Positions 1 through 6,794 of a stretch of DNA of 11,227 nt are shown piece by piece. The stretch is from JBDREF01 sp043820045 (GTDB taxonomy: Bacteria; Planctomycetota; Phycisphaerae; Sedimentisphaerales; Anaerobacaceae). The translations under genes and the position numbers were made by a program. The notes beneath the pieces are model-generated. The model did no database searches and had not been told where the DNA came from. It saw nothing but the letters and a program-made list of their open reading frames with translations. The stretch covers positions 1 to 11,227 of the forward strand of contig JBDREF010000296.1 of NCBI GenBank assembly GCA_043820045.1, read 5' to 3'. The first letter of the stretch is position 1. Each line of letters starts with the position of its first letter.

Positions 1-1
1 G

Positions 2-460
2 TGCGGCCAATGTGAATATGTTAACGAATGTCCGATCAAGAAGGGTCGCCATGGATATCAGCTTGATCACACCGCTAAGGAGCGTCGTCTCGCCAGCCGT
101 CGTCGAGAAGAATCCACAGAAGTTTTTCGAGAGCGTTATCGGATTCGCGGCGGGAGTGAAGGTACCAACCGCGGATGGAAACGTCGAACGGGTCTTGGAC
201 GTTTGCGGGTTCGCGGACAGCCGCGGGTGTTCCGCTCAATCGTGTTGCAAGTGGCCGGCTGGAATATCCTGCGAGCTGCGGCCTGCGCGAAAATGCGTGA
301 AATCGTATACGCAAGGGCCGGTGTGGCCGTATTGTGGCTCAATTTTCTACTCTCGAGGTGGGCAAAGATATGCAGAAGTGTCCGCATAAGCCAGAGAATG
401 CAAATCTTGGTGTCTGTTCAACGGTTTGAGGCTTTTTCAAAGTTCAGGAAAACTGCCTGA
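2..460 (+). CDS. DDE transposase, C-terminal part (5' end outside window)
   Basis: The frame is open from the first full codon at base 2 to TGA at 458-460, giving 152 residues; the N-terminal part and the first catalytic residues lie outside the window. The visible piece starts with a Cys cluster (CxxC then CP, residues 1-11). It continues with a basic helix and the segment ERYRIRGGSEGTNRGWKRR (about 44-62), followed by TGLGRLRVRG. This matches from memory the C-terminal signature of DDE_Tnp_1-type transposases, IS1182-like or a relative, in which the Glu of the SEGTN stretch (E53 here) is the third acidic catalytic residue. The ATG at 12 opens a different frame and is a shadow. No terminal inverted repeat could be assigned downstream, so the exact IS end and family are not fixed. 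It is intact at its 3' end as far as visible. Confidence 0.78.
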   Translation, partial: CGQCEYVNECPIKKGRHGYQLDHTAKERRLASRRREESTEVFRERYRIRGGSEGTNRGWKRRTGLGRLRVRGQPRVFRSIVLQVAGWNILRAAACAKMREIVYARAGVAVLWLNFLLSRWAKICRSVRISQRMQILVSVQRFEAFSKFRKTA

Positions 461-510
461 CCGGACTTTTGACGCTGGCATCAACATTGGCTCAGCCATC
501 CCTTGCGGTA

Positions 511-537
511 TTTACCCCATGAGAATCGCTGTATAAA
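511..537 (+). promoter_or_regulatory. Possible promoter for the HEPN-like gene
   Basis: TATAAA at 532-537 matches the -10 consensus at five of six positions. TTTACC at 511-516 is a partial -35, but the 15-base spacer is short. It lies about 125 bases upstream of the ATG at 664. It could equally be chance AT richness. Confidence 0.27.
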
Positions 538-635
538 ATAGAAAGGCCGATTGTATTTTGGATCGGGCTGGGAAAACGGATAAAAACGAGAAAGAAGTGT
601 GTCAGACTGAGCCGCAGATGGCCGGAGTAGGTGTG

Positions 636-649
636 CGATTTCTAAATCG
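636..649. repeat. Perfect inverted repeat CGATTT-CT-AAATCG before HEPN-like gene
   Basis: Six-base arms (636-641 and 644-649) are exactly complementary with a two-base centre, ending 14 bases before the ATG at 664. The position overlaps where a ribosome binding site or operator would be, so it could serve autoregulation. No U-tract follows, so it is not a terminator. The assignment as an operator is inference. Confidence 0.3.
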
Positions 650-663
650 GTGGATGATAATCA

Positions 664-1323
664 ATGGAACAATTATTTAAATCTCTTGGAAAGATTTTTG
701 AAACAGACTTCATAAACAGGTGCTGGATTAAAACATTCCCTGATGGCAGACAGGAAGAATATACCTTAGAGGATTGGCATGCAGAAGTTGCAATGGCAAG
801 ATTGAATAGACAAGTACCGGAACAAATCCAAGAGCAATTTGAAACAGCAAAAAATGTTCTTTTATATAGCTGGTTTTCTTATCGATTAAGGATGGTAGCA
901 TTGTTGTATTCCTTTTCAGTCGTAGAAAATGCATTGCGAGAACGTCTTGGATACAAAAGGAATGATCGCAGAGGTCTGAAACGGCTGCTAACAGAAGCGA
1001 TTGAGAGGAGATTCTTGAATGATAGTGGATTTCATATACCGAAAGTGAAAGCAACAGTTGTTTGGGAGGAAAGACGTAACGATGGAATCGTGAAAAAAAT
1101 AGAATATTCACATATTCCAGAAGAAGACCTCAAACAGAGCGTAGAATATATCGAAGGGCTATGCCAGGCAATTCCTCGTTTGCGGAATAGTCTTGCGCAC
1201 GGAAAAAACTGTTTATTTCCTGAAGTGCTGACACCAATCATTGTACACTCCGAAATCATAAATATGTTATTCAATACATCAAGTGATGGCGTTGTCTCTG
1301 CTATAGATGAAGAAGGAAAGTGA
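664..1323 (+). CDS. HEPN-like domain protein of unknown role
   Basis: This is a 219-residue soluble protein with no signal peptide or membrane segment. A central helical stretch, ALLYSFSVVENALRERLG (about 79-96), is followed by a basic helix rich in Arg and Lys. Near the C-terminus comes PRLRNSLAHG (171-180), which contains R174-x4-H179. An RX4-6H motif after such helices is the mark of HEPN-fold proteins, many of which are metal-independent RNases in abortive-infection and toxin-antitoxin systems; others are only structural. No MNT nucleotidyltransferase partner or small antitoxin gene sits beside it, so a HEPN/MNT pair is not supported. The gene is much more AT-rich than the housekeeping block, which suggests acquisition by transfer. 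It converges with the PLD gene, with 20 bases between stop codons. The specific family is not recognised; the HEPN call rests on the motif and helix pattern only. Confidence 0.7.
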   Translation: MEQLFKSLGKIFETDFINRCWIKTFPDGRQEEYTLEDWHAEVAMARLNRQVPEQIQEQFETAKNVLLYSWFSYRLRMVALLYSFSVVENALRERLGYKRNDRRGLKRLLTEAIERRFLNDSGFHIPKVKATVVWEERRNDGIVKKIEYSHIPEEDLKQSVEYIEGLCQAIPRLRNSLAHGKNCLFPEVLTPIIVHSEIINMLFNTSSDGVVSAIDEEGK

Positions 1324-1343
1324 ACTAATGACTACAACACACT

Positions 1344-2189
1344 TTAATATACTGGGTCAAAATGTATGCAAGAATATCGCTCCATCTCGATCTCATTAAT
1401 TTCGCAGAATTCTGACCAAATGGGACTAAAATGAGTATTGTTGAGAGACACGATTTTGCGGACATCAGTTATAAATTCTATAATGTCCCTTCCTTTTTCG
1501 GCATTTCTTAATCCAGTATCTGTCAAATTCACAGAACCAGCAAGAGCTAACAAACCATCTATTATAACAAATTTTTGGTGAGGAGCGGTCCTGTTGCCCT
1601 TAAGAAAAGTCTTGATCTGAAGTCCTGGGGATTCATAAGAAAACTCCGAGGTATTTTGTTTCTGCTTTGTATTAAGCCCAGATATTATACCTCTCACAGG
1701 CACTTTTACTGCTACCGTCTTTAAGGCTCCAAGAATTGAGGGGGATATCCCGAAACTTACAAAATGGACAAAATTTTTAGCCTCTTGTATAGATTCCAAA
1801 AATGCTCGCATCGGAGGATACCGTGGTAGAACATAGTCTTCTTCTTTTTTAATGTCTATCAAATACTCTTTTGCACTCACTGCTATAGAAGCGAGACGCT
1901 TACAATGTTCTACAATGTTGTCACCGAAAGTAATCTGATGCTCGTTGTCAGAAAAAAATGGTATGTGGTGCGCATAGAATTGACTTGGACGATAAATCAT
2001 TTTACATACTGGACATCTATAATTTTTATTCCATGTGTCTCCGGCATTTTTTATTTCTTCCAATCCACTAAGTAGGGCTTTGCACTTAAGGCAGATATAT
2101 CTGGGGGGGTCAAAGTTTAAGAAATGTTCGATGTCAAAAGATTCTTCTGCCATTAGTTCAGCCTCACTCACTTCATTCAGAAAATTCAA
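1344..2189 (-). CDS. Zinc-ribbon phospholipase D-like (PLDc_2) putative nuclease
   Basis: The 281-residue protein has a CxxC pair at 33-36 and another at 59-62, forming a probable four-Cys zinc ribbon. The second half carries a single HKD motif: H204-x-K206-x4-D211 followed by GSVN (218-221). One HKD motif means the enzyme should act as a dimer, as in Nuc-type and BfiI-type PLD nucleases. Another member of this fold, DrmC, occurs in the DISARM defence system. The zinc ribbon could contact nucleic acid. It lies 21 bases downstream of the methyltransferase-nuclease gene on the same strand, so the two are probably co-transcribed and may share a DNA substrate. The first start is TTG at 2189, with AAGGT 11 bases upstream. 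ATG at 2153 has GAGG 8 bases upstream and is a good alternative that keeps the zinc ribbon. Like the HEPN gene, it is AT-rich. Phospholipase activity is less likely than nuclease activity, but this is inferred from context. Confidence 0.8.
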   Translation of the reverse strand: MNFLNEVSEAELMAEESFDIEHFLNFDPPRYICLKCKALLSGLEEIKNAGDTWNKNYRCPVCKMIYRPSQFYAHHIPFFSDNEHQITFGDNIVEHCKRLASIAVSAKEYLIDIKKEEDYVLPRYPPMRAFLESIQEAKNFVHFVSFGISPSILGALKTVAVKVPVRGIISGLNTKQKQNTSEFSYESPGLQIKTFLKGNRTAPHQKFVIIDGLLALAGSVNLTDTGLRNAEKGRDIIEFITDVRKIVSLNNTHFSPIWSEFCEINEIEMERYSCIHFDPVY

Positions 2190-2210
2190 TATCTGATTCT
2201 ACCTTAAATT

Positions 2211-3713
2211 TCACGCCAATTTGAGAGCTATTTGTTCTTCGAGGATATCTTTAACGGTCAGGGCGATAATGCTCTTTCCGGTCTTTTTGAAGAATGCCTG
2301 TATCTCCGACATGGCGTCTCGAGAATAATCGAATGAGACGAAGAAGCCTTTTTGACGGTCTTCCCGACTCATAACCGCCTCAAAGGAATCTATATCGGGA
2401 CGTCCGACCTTGTCTTTCTGCTTGACCTGGATGGGATACCATACATCCATAAAGGCAAGCTCGCCTTCTTTCTTTTTCGGCGTGGCCGAGACGGGATAAA
2501 TTCTGCCGTCGATACCCATATCGCCGACCTGTGCCTTGTTGGGAATGCCACCCAGCGCGATTACGGCCCAGTTCTCAAATTCAAAGTGCGGAATCTTGCG
2601 AAGCTGCTTCTCAGTCCACGGCAGGTCACGAACAACAAAACCCCGCCCGATCCGCCAGAGTTTTTCATCCTCTTTGATCCCACATACGTCGCGCAAACGC
2701 TTTGCCATCACCCGGCAGGCAGTGGGAGAGACATCAATACCGATCCACTGCCGACCCAAGTTCTCCGCTGCCACGAGCGCCGTCCCGCACCCACAAAACG
2801 CGTCCAGAACAATATCGTTTGGATTGCTGCTGGCCTTGATCATGCGATCCAGAAGCGCAAGCGGCTTTTGCGTTGGATACCCGAGGCGTTCCCTTGAAGC
2901 GGAATTGAGCCATAGGTCTGCTCGCGCCCAGACGCTCTGGAGCGGTACGCCTTTTAGGTCCTCTACATATATCTTGAGGCGAGGCATACCTGTCTTTGTG
3001 TAGACGATGCGACCTTCCTTTTCGAGCTGGTGCATGTTCTCTTCAGTGTAGCTCCACATACGTCCCTTGGGCGGCCGCAGACCGTTCCATTCATATTGCC
3101 CACTGCTGCCTCCGTGTGCTGGGGCAGTCAGGTCTCGCTTCCGGTATTTCCGACCATCGGCATCAGTTTCGAAGTCGTGCGCTCCGAAGAAACTCTCATC
3201 AATCGAATCGTAAAGCTGGTTCCATCTACGCTTGTCACCCTTGCCATAATAGAAGATCGTGTCATGGACACGCCCATACTGGCCGGGGTCATTGTGGGCC
3301 GAGGTCCGTTGCCAGATGATCTCATTGACGAACTGATTCTCCCCGAATATCTGGTCGAGCATGACCTTGACGTAGTGAGAGGCGTGCCAGTCGCAGTGAT
3401 AGTAGAACGAGCCGGTCTTCTTCAAGACGCGATGCAGTTCGACGCAACGTGGACGCATAAAGTCGATGTAGGCTTGTGTCGAGGCGTGGCGGTCCTCGAA
3501 GGAGCGTCTTTCTTTCGTCTCACCCCAGAAGACCTCATAGTTGCGGTTCGAGTTGAACGGGGGGTCAATATAAATCAGGTCCACGCACTGGTCCGGGAAT
3601 TTCCTGAGTTGCTCAAGATTGTCCCCGCAATAAATCACCCGCGTATCGACAAGAGATGATGGTTTTCCCGCCGCTTGTGCTGACTTCTTCGGGTTTGTCG
3701 CTTTCCTTGCCAT
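2211..3713 (-). CDS. Amino-DNA methyltransferase fused to Mrr-like restriction nuclease domain
   Basis: The 500-residue protein has the order of a beta-class N6-adenine/N4-cytosine methyltransferase. Catalytic motif IV DPPF is at 50-53, the target-recognition region is in the middle, GYPTQKP is at 278-284, and the SAM-binding motif I DAFCGCGT is at 304-311 with IGIDVSP at 324-330. After about residue 375 a second domain begins. It has a FENW helix (E380), GDMGIDG (397-403) and IQVKQ with Q429-x-K431. This fits the PD-(D/E)XK fold of Mrr_cat nucleases, which use a QxK variant of the motif. One chain could therefore both methylate and cut, like a single-polypeptide restriction-modification enzyme. 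Alternatively the nuclease domain may read methylation. The target sequence cannot be read from the protein. ATG at 3713 has no strong ribosome binding site. GC content is nearer to the housekeeping block than to its AT-rich neighbours. It is divergent from the flippase-like gene. Confidence 0.88.
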   Translation of the reverse strand: MARKATNPKKSAQAAGKPSSLVDTRVIYCGDNLEQLRKFPDQCVDLIYIDPPFNSNRNYEVFWGETKERRSFEDRHASTQAYIDFMRPRCVELHRVLKKTGSFYYHCDWHASHYVKVMLDQIFGENQFVNEIIWQRTSAHNDPGQYGRVHDTIFYYGKGDKRRWNQLYDSIDESFFGAHDFETDADGRKYRKRDLTAPAHGGSSGQYEWNGLRPPKGRMWSYTEENMHQLEKEGRIVYTKTGMPRLKIYVEDLKGVPLQSVWARADLWLNSASRERLGYPTQKPLALLDRMIKASSNPNDIVLDAFCGCGTALVAAENLGRQWIGIDVSPTACRVMAKRLRDVCGIKEDEKLWRIGRGFVVRDLPWTEKQLRKIPHFEFENWAVIALGGIPNKAQVGDMGIDGRIYPVSATPKKKEGELAFMDVWYPIQVKQKDKVGRPDIDSFEAVMSREDRQKGFFVSFDYSRDAMSEIQAFFKKTGKSIIALTVKDILEEQIALKLA

Positions 3714-3822
3714 AGGCTATTAGTCTAATACCGGCTCAATAATTTGCAATAGGGTATAGCGAAAAAGGTTTAACTTGGCTAAACTACTGCGAAAACTGTT
3801 CTTTTCAAGGCTGACTTTTTGA

Positions 3823-4884
3823 ATGGCTAAGGCTGGATCTGGGAAAAGTAGATACGCATTTTTGTTTTTGCGTATTGCGGTGGTGGTGGGTGGACTTGGC
3901 TGGGGGATACTCTGGCTTTCCCGCGAGCAGAGATGGAGCACGCTGCGCGATATCTTCCTTCAGATGAATCTGTGGGTCTTTGCGGCGGTCTTTGCTGTCT
4001 TTATGGCCAGCCAGTTAATCATCGGGCTGCGCTGGTGGCTGCTGTTGAGGAGTCAGTCCATATTCATAGGTTTCTGGGCGGTGGTGAGGCTGTATCTCTT
4101 AGGTTGGTTCTACAACAATTTCATGCCGGGTTCGGTGGGGGGAGACTTGCTTCGCGCCTGGTACGTGACCCGGCATACCGATAAGAAGTTCGAGGCGGTT
4201 CTGAGCGTGTTTGTCGACAGGGTGATTGGATTGTCGAGCACGCTTGTAATCGCCGTATTTTTCTATTTACTGTTCCTGCGGGGCAAAAGCGTGGCAATAG
4301 CATCAGGCGAAACAGAAGGGGGCGGGCTGCTCGCGTCTGTCATGGCGTACAAAGGCGTTCTGTTGTGGGCGGGGGTGATTTTAGCTGTGGCAATCTGCGT
4401 ACTTTTGCTATTCAGGAGGAGCCGGGCCGAACTGACAAGGGCCTGGTCTCAGTTACGCGTTCACGGCGTCAGAACGATTGTCAGGCTCAAGGATTCGGCC
4501 GTACTGTATTGCCGCAGGCCGCTGACGATTCTCCTGGCGTTCGCCCTGACGGTCGCTTTGCAGCTTATGGTAATCACCGGTTTCTGGTTTCTCGGCTCGA
4601 ATCTCGGGATCCAGGCCGGTATCAAGTATTATTATGTCTTCTTTACCCTCGCCTGGGTGTTGGGAGCAATACCTGTCAGCATAGGAGGGGCGGTGGTTGT
4701 AGAGGTGCTTCTTGCCTCATTGTTCATCCGGTATGCGGGCGTCAGCGAAGAGGCGGCCTCGGCGCTGGCGCTGTGCCAGCGGGCCGTATGGATGCTGGCA
4801 TCTTTGCCCGGAGCTGCGATACATTTAATGGGGGCACATTTGCCAAAAGACTTTTTTATTGACTACGACAAGCCAGTTGCTTAA
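3823..4884 (+). CDS. Flippase-like / LPG synthase TM-domain membrane protein (UPF0104)
   Basis: This is a 353-residue integral membrane protein with about eight hydrophobic segments, starting at residues 12-31 and 50-75. It carries the family signature NNFMPGSVGGDLLRA at 98-112 and VDRVIGL at 131-137. These mark the lysylphosphatidylglycerol synthase transmembrane region family (PF03706, UPF0104; AglD/MprF-like N-terminal half). Relatives move or modify membrane lipids or lipid-linked sugars, but the substrate of stand-alone members like this is generally unknown. No C-terminal aminoacyl-transferase domain is present, so it is not a full MprF. ATG at 3823 has only a weak AAGG 12 bases upstream. 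It is the first plus-strand gene after the island and is followed after 96 bases by the DUF502 gene. The family is clear; the function is not. Confidence 0.85.
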   Translation: MAKAGSGKSRYAFLFLRIAVVVGGLGWGILWLSREQRWSTLRDIFLQMNLWVFAAVFAVFMASQLIIGLRWWLLLRSQSIFIGFWAVVRLYLLGWFYNNFMPGSVGGDLLRAWYVTRHTDKKFEAVLSVFVDRVIGLSSTLVIAVFFYLLFLRGKSVAIASGETEGGGLLASVMAYKGVLLWAGVILAVAICVLLLFRRSRAELTRAWSQLRVHGVRTIVRLKDSAVLYCRRPLTILLAFALTVALQLMVITGFWFLGSNLGIQAGIKYYYVFFTLAWVLGAIPVSIGGAVVVEVLLASLFIRYAGVSEEAASALALCQRAVWMLASLPGAAIHLMGAHLPKDFFIDYDKPVA

Positions 4885-4980
4885 GCTATACTGCTCTGGA
4901 TACGATATGCTTCAATGCACGGCCTGAACGGGAACGGATGTTCGTAAGTTGGTAGATATAAAGGACTTGGTATCGAGGAC

Positions 4981-5820
4981 ATGAGGGTTAGCAGACGCGT
5001 CAAGAGCTACTTCCTGCACGGATTGGCTGTGCTGTTGCCGACCATCCTGACTATCTGGCTGTTCGTTTGGAGCTACACGTTCATCCAGAGAAACTTCAGC
5101 GTCCACATAAACCGGGGCCTGGTCCACATTATCGCGCTGGCAGCCAACGAGCGTGTCGAGGTCTCGGACAAAGAGGTGATGGCATATCTTCTGAAAGCCA
5201 AGCCCGAGCTGGAAGGCAAAGAGCCGGAGTTGGCGATTCACGCCAGGAGGCCGGAGATAATCCGAAAGGCGCGCATCCAGAAGCTCGAAGGGACCCTCCA
5301 GAAGACGTGGGTTGACGGCCCGGGCTCAATCGTGGGTTTTCTCATCGCCGTGGTTGCCGTGTGCGTAGTCGGCGCACTGTTAGCCAGCTATGTCGGCAGG
5401 AGCTTGTGGCGTACGATAGAAAAGTTCATAATGAACACACCGATTCTCAGGAGCGTCTTTCCCTACGTCAAGCAGATCACGGATTTTTTGCTTACGGCCG
5501 AGGAGCAGAAGCAACTGTTCTCGCGGGTTGTGGCGGTCGAGTATCCGCGGAAAGGTATATGGTCGGTCGGTTTCGTTACCGGCGCCGGGCTCGAGAAAGT
5601 CGTACAAAACGTCAGGAAGGAGTTTCTTACCGTCCTGATACCGACTTCGCCGACTCCGTTTACCGGTTTTGTGATAACGGTCCAGAAAAGGCTGACAATC
5701 GATTTGGACATGACGATAGAAGAAGCGTTAAGATTCATCGTAAGTGGCGGGGTAATAACGCCGGGCAGCGAGCCGGCGGCGGCCGGGTTGCCGAAACCCG
5801 ATTCGGAGAGTGTGGCCTGA
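4981..5820 (+). CDS. DUF502 family membrane protein
   Basis: The 279-residue protein has two clear membrane segments, about 13-35 and 116-138. The DUF502 signatures follow: IMNTPILRSVFPYVKQ (150-165), VEYPRKGIWSVGFVTG, IPTSPTPFTGF, and near the C-terminus LDMTIEEALRFIVSGGV. The family is widespread in bacteria and of unknown biochemical role. The loop between the two membrane segments is about 80 residues and rich in Lys, Glu and Arg, which I believe is longer than usual for the family and makes the protein long overall. ATG at 4981 is the first usual start after an in-frame TAA at 4945; a GAGGA just before it is too close for an ideal ribosome binding site. It precedes hpf by 51 bases and may be transcribed with it. 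Confidence 0.85.
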   Translation: MRVSRRVKSYFLHGLAVLLPTILTIWLFVWSYTFIQRNFSVHINRGLVHIIALAANERVEVSDKEVMAYLLKAKPELEGKEPELAIHARRPEIIRKARIQKLEGTLQKTWVDGPGSIVGFLIAVVAVCVVGALLASYVGRSLWRTIEKFIMNTPILRSVFPYVKQITDFLLTAEEQKQLFSRVVAVEYPRKGIWSVGFVTGAGLEKVVQNVRKEFLTVLIPTSPTPFTGFVITVQKRLTIDLDMTIEEALRFIVSGGVITPGSEPAAAGLPKPDSESVA

Positions 5821-5858
5821 CGGCTGATTTTTGCATAAACCTATAAGGAATAACAGTT

Positions 5859-5864
5859 AAGGAG
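5859..5864 (+). promoter_or_regulatory. Ribosome binding site fixing the TTG start of hpf
   Basis: AAGGAG lies 7 bases before the TTG at 5872. This strong match at ideal spacing is the main reason to accept a TTG start, which also gives the usual N-terminus of the family. Confidence 0.7.
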
Positions 5865-5871
5865 AATAATC

Positions 5872-6201
5872 TTGCTTTTCACAATTACGGGCAAACACAT
5901 CGAAATAACCGAAGCTATCAGAAGCCATGCAGAAGAGAAGACTTCCAAGCTTCCCAAGTATTACAACAGCATCAACCGGATTGAAGTGGTTATAGACGGC
6001 AGCCCCGGCGGCAGTACGACCGTCGAGATAATTGCCAGGGCCGAGCACGGCAAGGTCTTTGTCGGCACCGAAACCGGGGAGGATGCCTACCGGTGCATTG
6101 ACATGGCCGTTCATAAGCTCGAACGACAGTTGAGGAGGACAAAGAGCAAGGAACGAGACAACAAACATTCCGGGCCCCCGATTATTCCGGAATCGACGTA
6201 G
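5872..6201 (+). CDS. hpf: Ribosome hibernation promoting factor, short form
   Basis: The 109-residue protein matches the HPF/YfiA (RaiA) family. It begins with FTITGKHIEITEAIRSHAEE, then a KLPKYY helix, a V-x-V strand and a second strand pair (EIIARAEHGKVFVGTETGEDAY). A basic helix, IDMAVHKLERQLRR, follows. These proteins bind the decoding region of the 30S subunit and hold ribosomes inactive in stationary phase or under starvation. The length and absence of a C-terminal dimerisation domain make it the short type, not the long form that joins 70S ribosomes by itself. The tail after about residue 90 is charged and probably disordered. The start codon is TTG. It lies 74 bases upstream of ptsN; the hpf-ptsN pairing is also found next to rpoN in Enterobacteria, which links translation shutdown with phosphorelay signalling. 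Confidence 0.93.
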   Translation: MLFTITGKHIEITEAIRSHAEEKTSKLPKYYNSINRIEVVIDGSPGGSTTVEIIARAEHGKVFVGTETGEDAYRCIDMAVHKLERQLRRTKSKERDNKHSGPPIIPEST

Positions 6202-6275
6202 CGCGCAATTGGCGGCGTGTAGTTCTTCATTTTGCCGGTAAGGCAATTAATTGGAAATTACATTGGGCTGATAAG

Positions 6276-6752
6276 ATGAGATTTGTAGATTTTGTCTGTT
6301 TTGAAGCGGTAGTCCATGATTTGCAGGCTCACGACCGCGACGGCGCGATAGCGGAACTTGTTTCGTCGCTTGGCACGGTCGGAAGGCTCGGGAAGCGAAA
6401 ATGCGATGAGATTACCGCCGAAGTGATAAAGAGAGAGAATGAAGCCAGTACGGGGATCGGCAAGGGCGTGGCCATGCCTCATGCGAAGCACAAGGCGGTC
6501 AAGAATGTGATTGCCACGGTCGGCCTGAGCAGGGTCGGCGTCGACTTTTTCGCGCTCGACAAGCAGCCGGTATATTCGGTATTTATGTTGATCAGCCCGG
6601 CGGACAATCCCGACGAGCATCTGGAGGCGATGGAGAGCGTCTTCAAGCATCTGCAGCAGGAGAAGTTCCGCAAGTTTCTCCGACAGTGCAACAGTGCCGA
6701 GCAAATTGAAGACCTTCTGAGAGAGGCTGATGAAGGTCCGTTTTTGCAGTAA
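6276..6752 (+). CDS. ptsN: PTS EIIA component, PtsN (nitrogen/fructose) type
   Basis: This is a 158-residue single-domain EIIA of the fructose/mannitol-nitrogen class (PTS_EIIA_2). The active-site segment STGIGKGVAMPHAKHKAV (about 58-75) contains the phospho-accepting His69. Downstream FMLISPADNPDEHLEAM and the C-terminal helix fit the family. It should receive phosphate from HPr. With no EIIB or EIIC domain attached or nearby, it is more likely a regulator, like EIIA-Ntr, than part of a sugar permease. It sits between hpf and ptsH. The N-terminus RFVDFVCFEAVVHDLQA corresponds to the usual first strand and helix, supporting the ATG at 6276, although its ribosome binding site is weak. A permease-linked EIIA whose partner is elsewhere remains possible. 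Confidence 0.9.
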   Translation: MRFVDFVCFEAVVHDLQAHDRDGAIAELVSSLGTVGRLGKRKCDEITAEVIKRENEASTGIGKGVAMPHAKHKAVKNVIATVGLSRVGVDFFALDKQPVYSVFMLISPADNPDEHLEAMESVFKHLQQEKFRKFLRQCNSAEQIEDLLREADEGPFLQ

Positions 6753-6794
6753 GGAACGTACATCCGTATGAATTAAAAAAACAGGGTCACGGAG

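Larger units (their letters stand above)
461..663. other. Intergenic region, probable IS right end and HEPN gene leader
   Basis: About 200 bases with no credible gene lie between the transposase stop and the HEPN-like gene. The right end of the insertion sequence must fall in or near this stretch, but its inverted repeat cannot be recognised without the left end. A TATAAA box and a perfect 6-bp inverted repeat are listed separately. Confidence 0.5.

Noticed and set aside
12..389. 125-codon frame at the left edge
   Set aside because: It is in a different frame from the transposase and has no family signature; the frame starting at base 2 has one.
1317..1345. AAAGTG and CACTTT arms spanning the convergent stops of the HEPN and PLD genes
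   Set aside because: A 17-base loop and an AT-rich 6-base stem make a weak hairpin; a bidirectional terminator is not convincing.
2352..2897. 181-codon plus-strand open frame
   Set aside because: Antisense shadow of the same methyltransferase-nuclease gene.
3030..3659. 209-codon plus-strand open frame
   Set aside because: Antisense shadow of the methyltransferase, whose motifs IV, I and QxK are clear.
3781..3808. Minus-strand TTGAAA / TAGTTT pair with a 16-base spacer before the methyltransferase gene
   Set aside because: The -10 matches only three of six positions; chance occurrence is likely in this AT-rich gap.
3832..3849. AGSGKS near the N-terminus of the flippase-like protein, resembling a Walker A loop
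   Set aside because: It lacks the full GxxxxGK[ST] spacing, sits directly before a membrane segment, and no ATPase domain follows.
6232..6246. TTGCC-GGTAA-GGCAA hairpin between hpf and ptsN
   Set aside because: Short stem with no U-tract, so not a terminator; it does not argue against one transcript.
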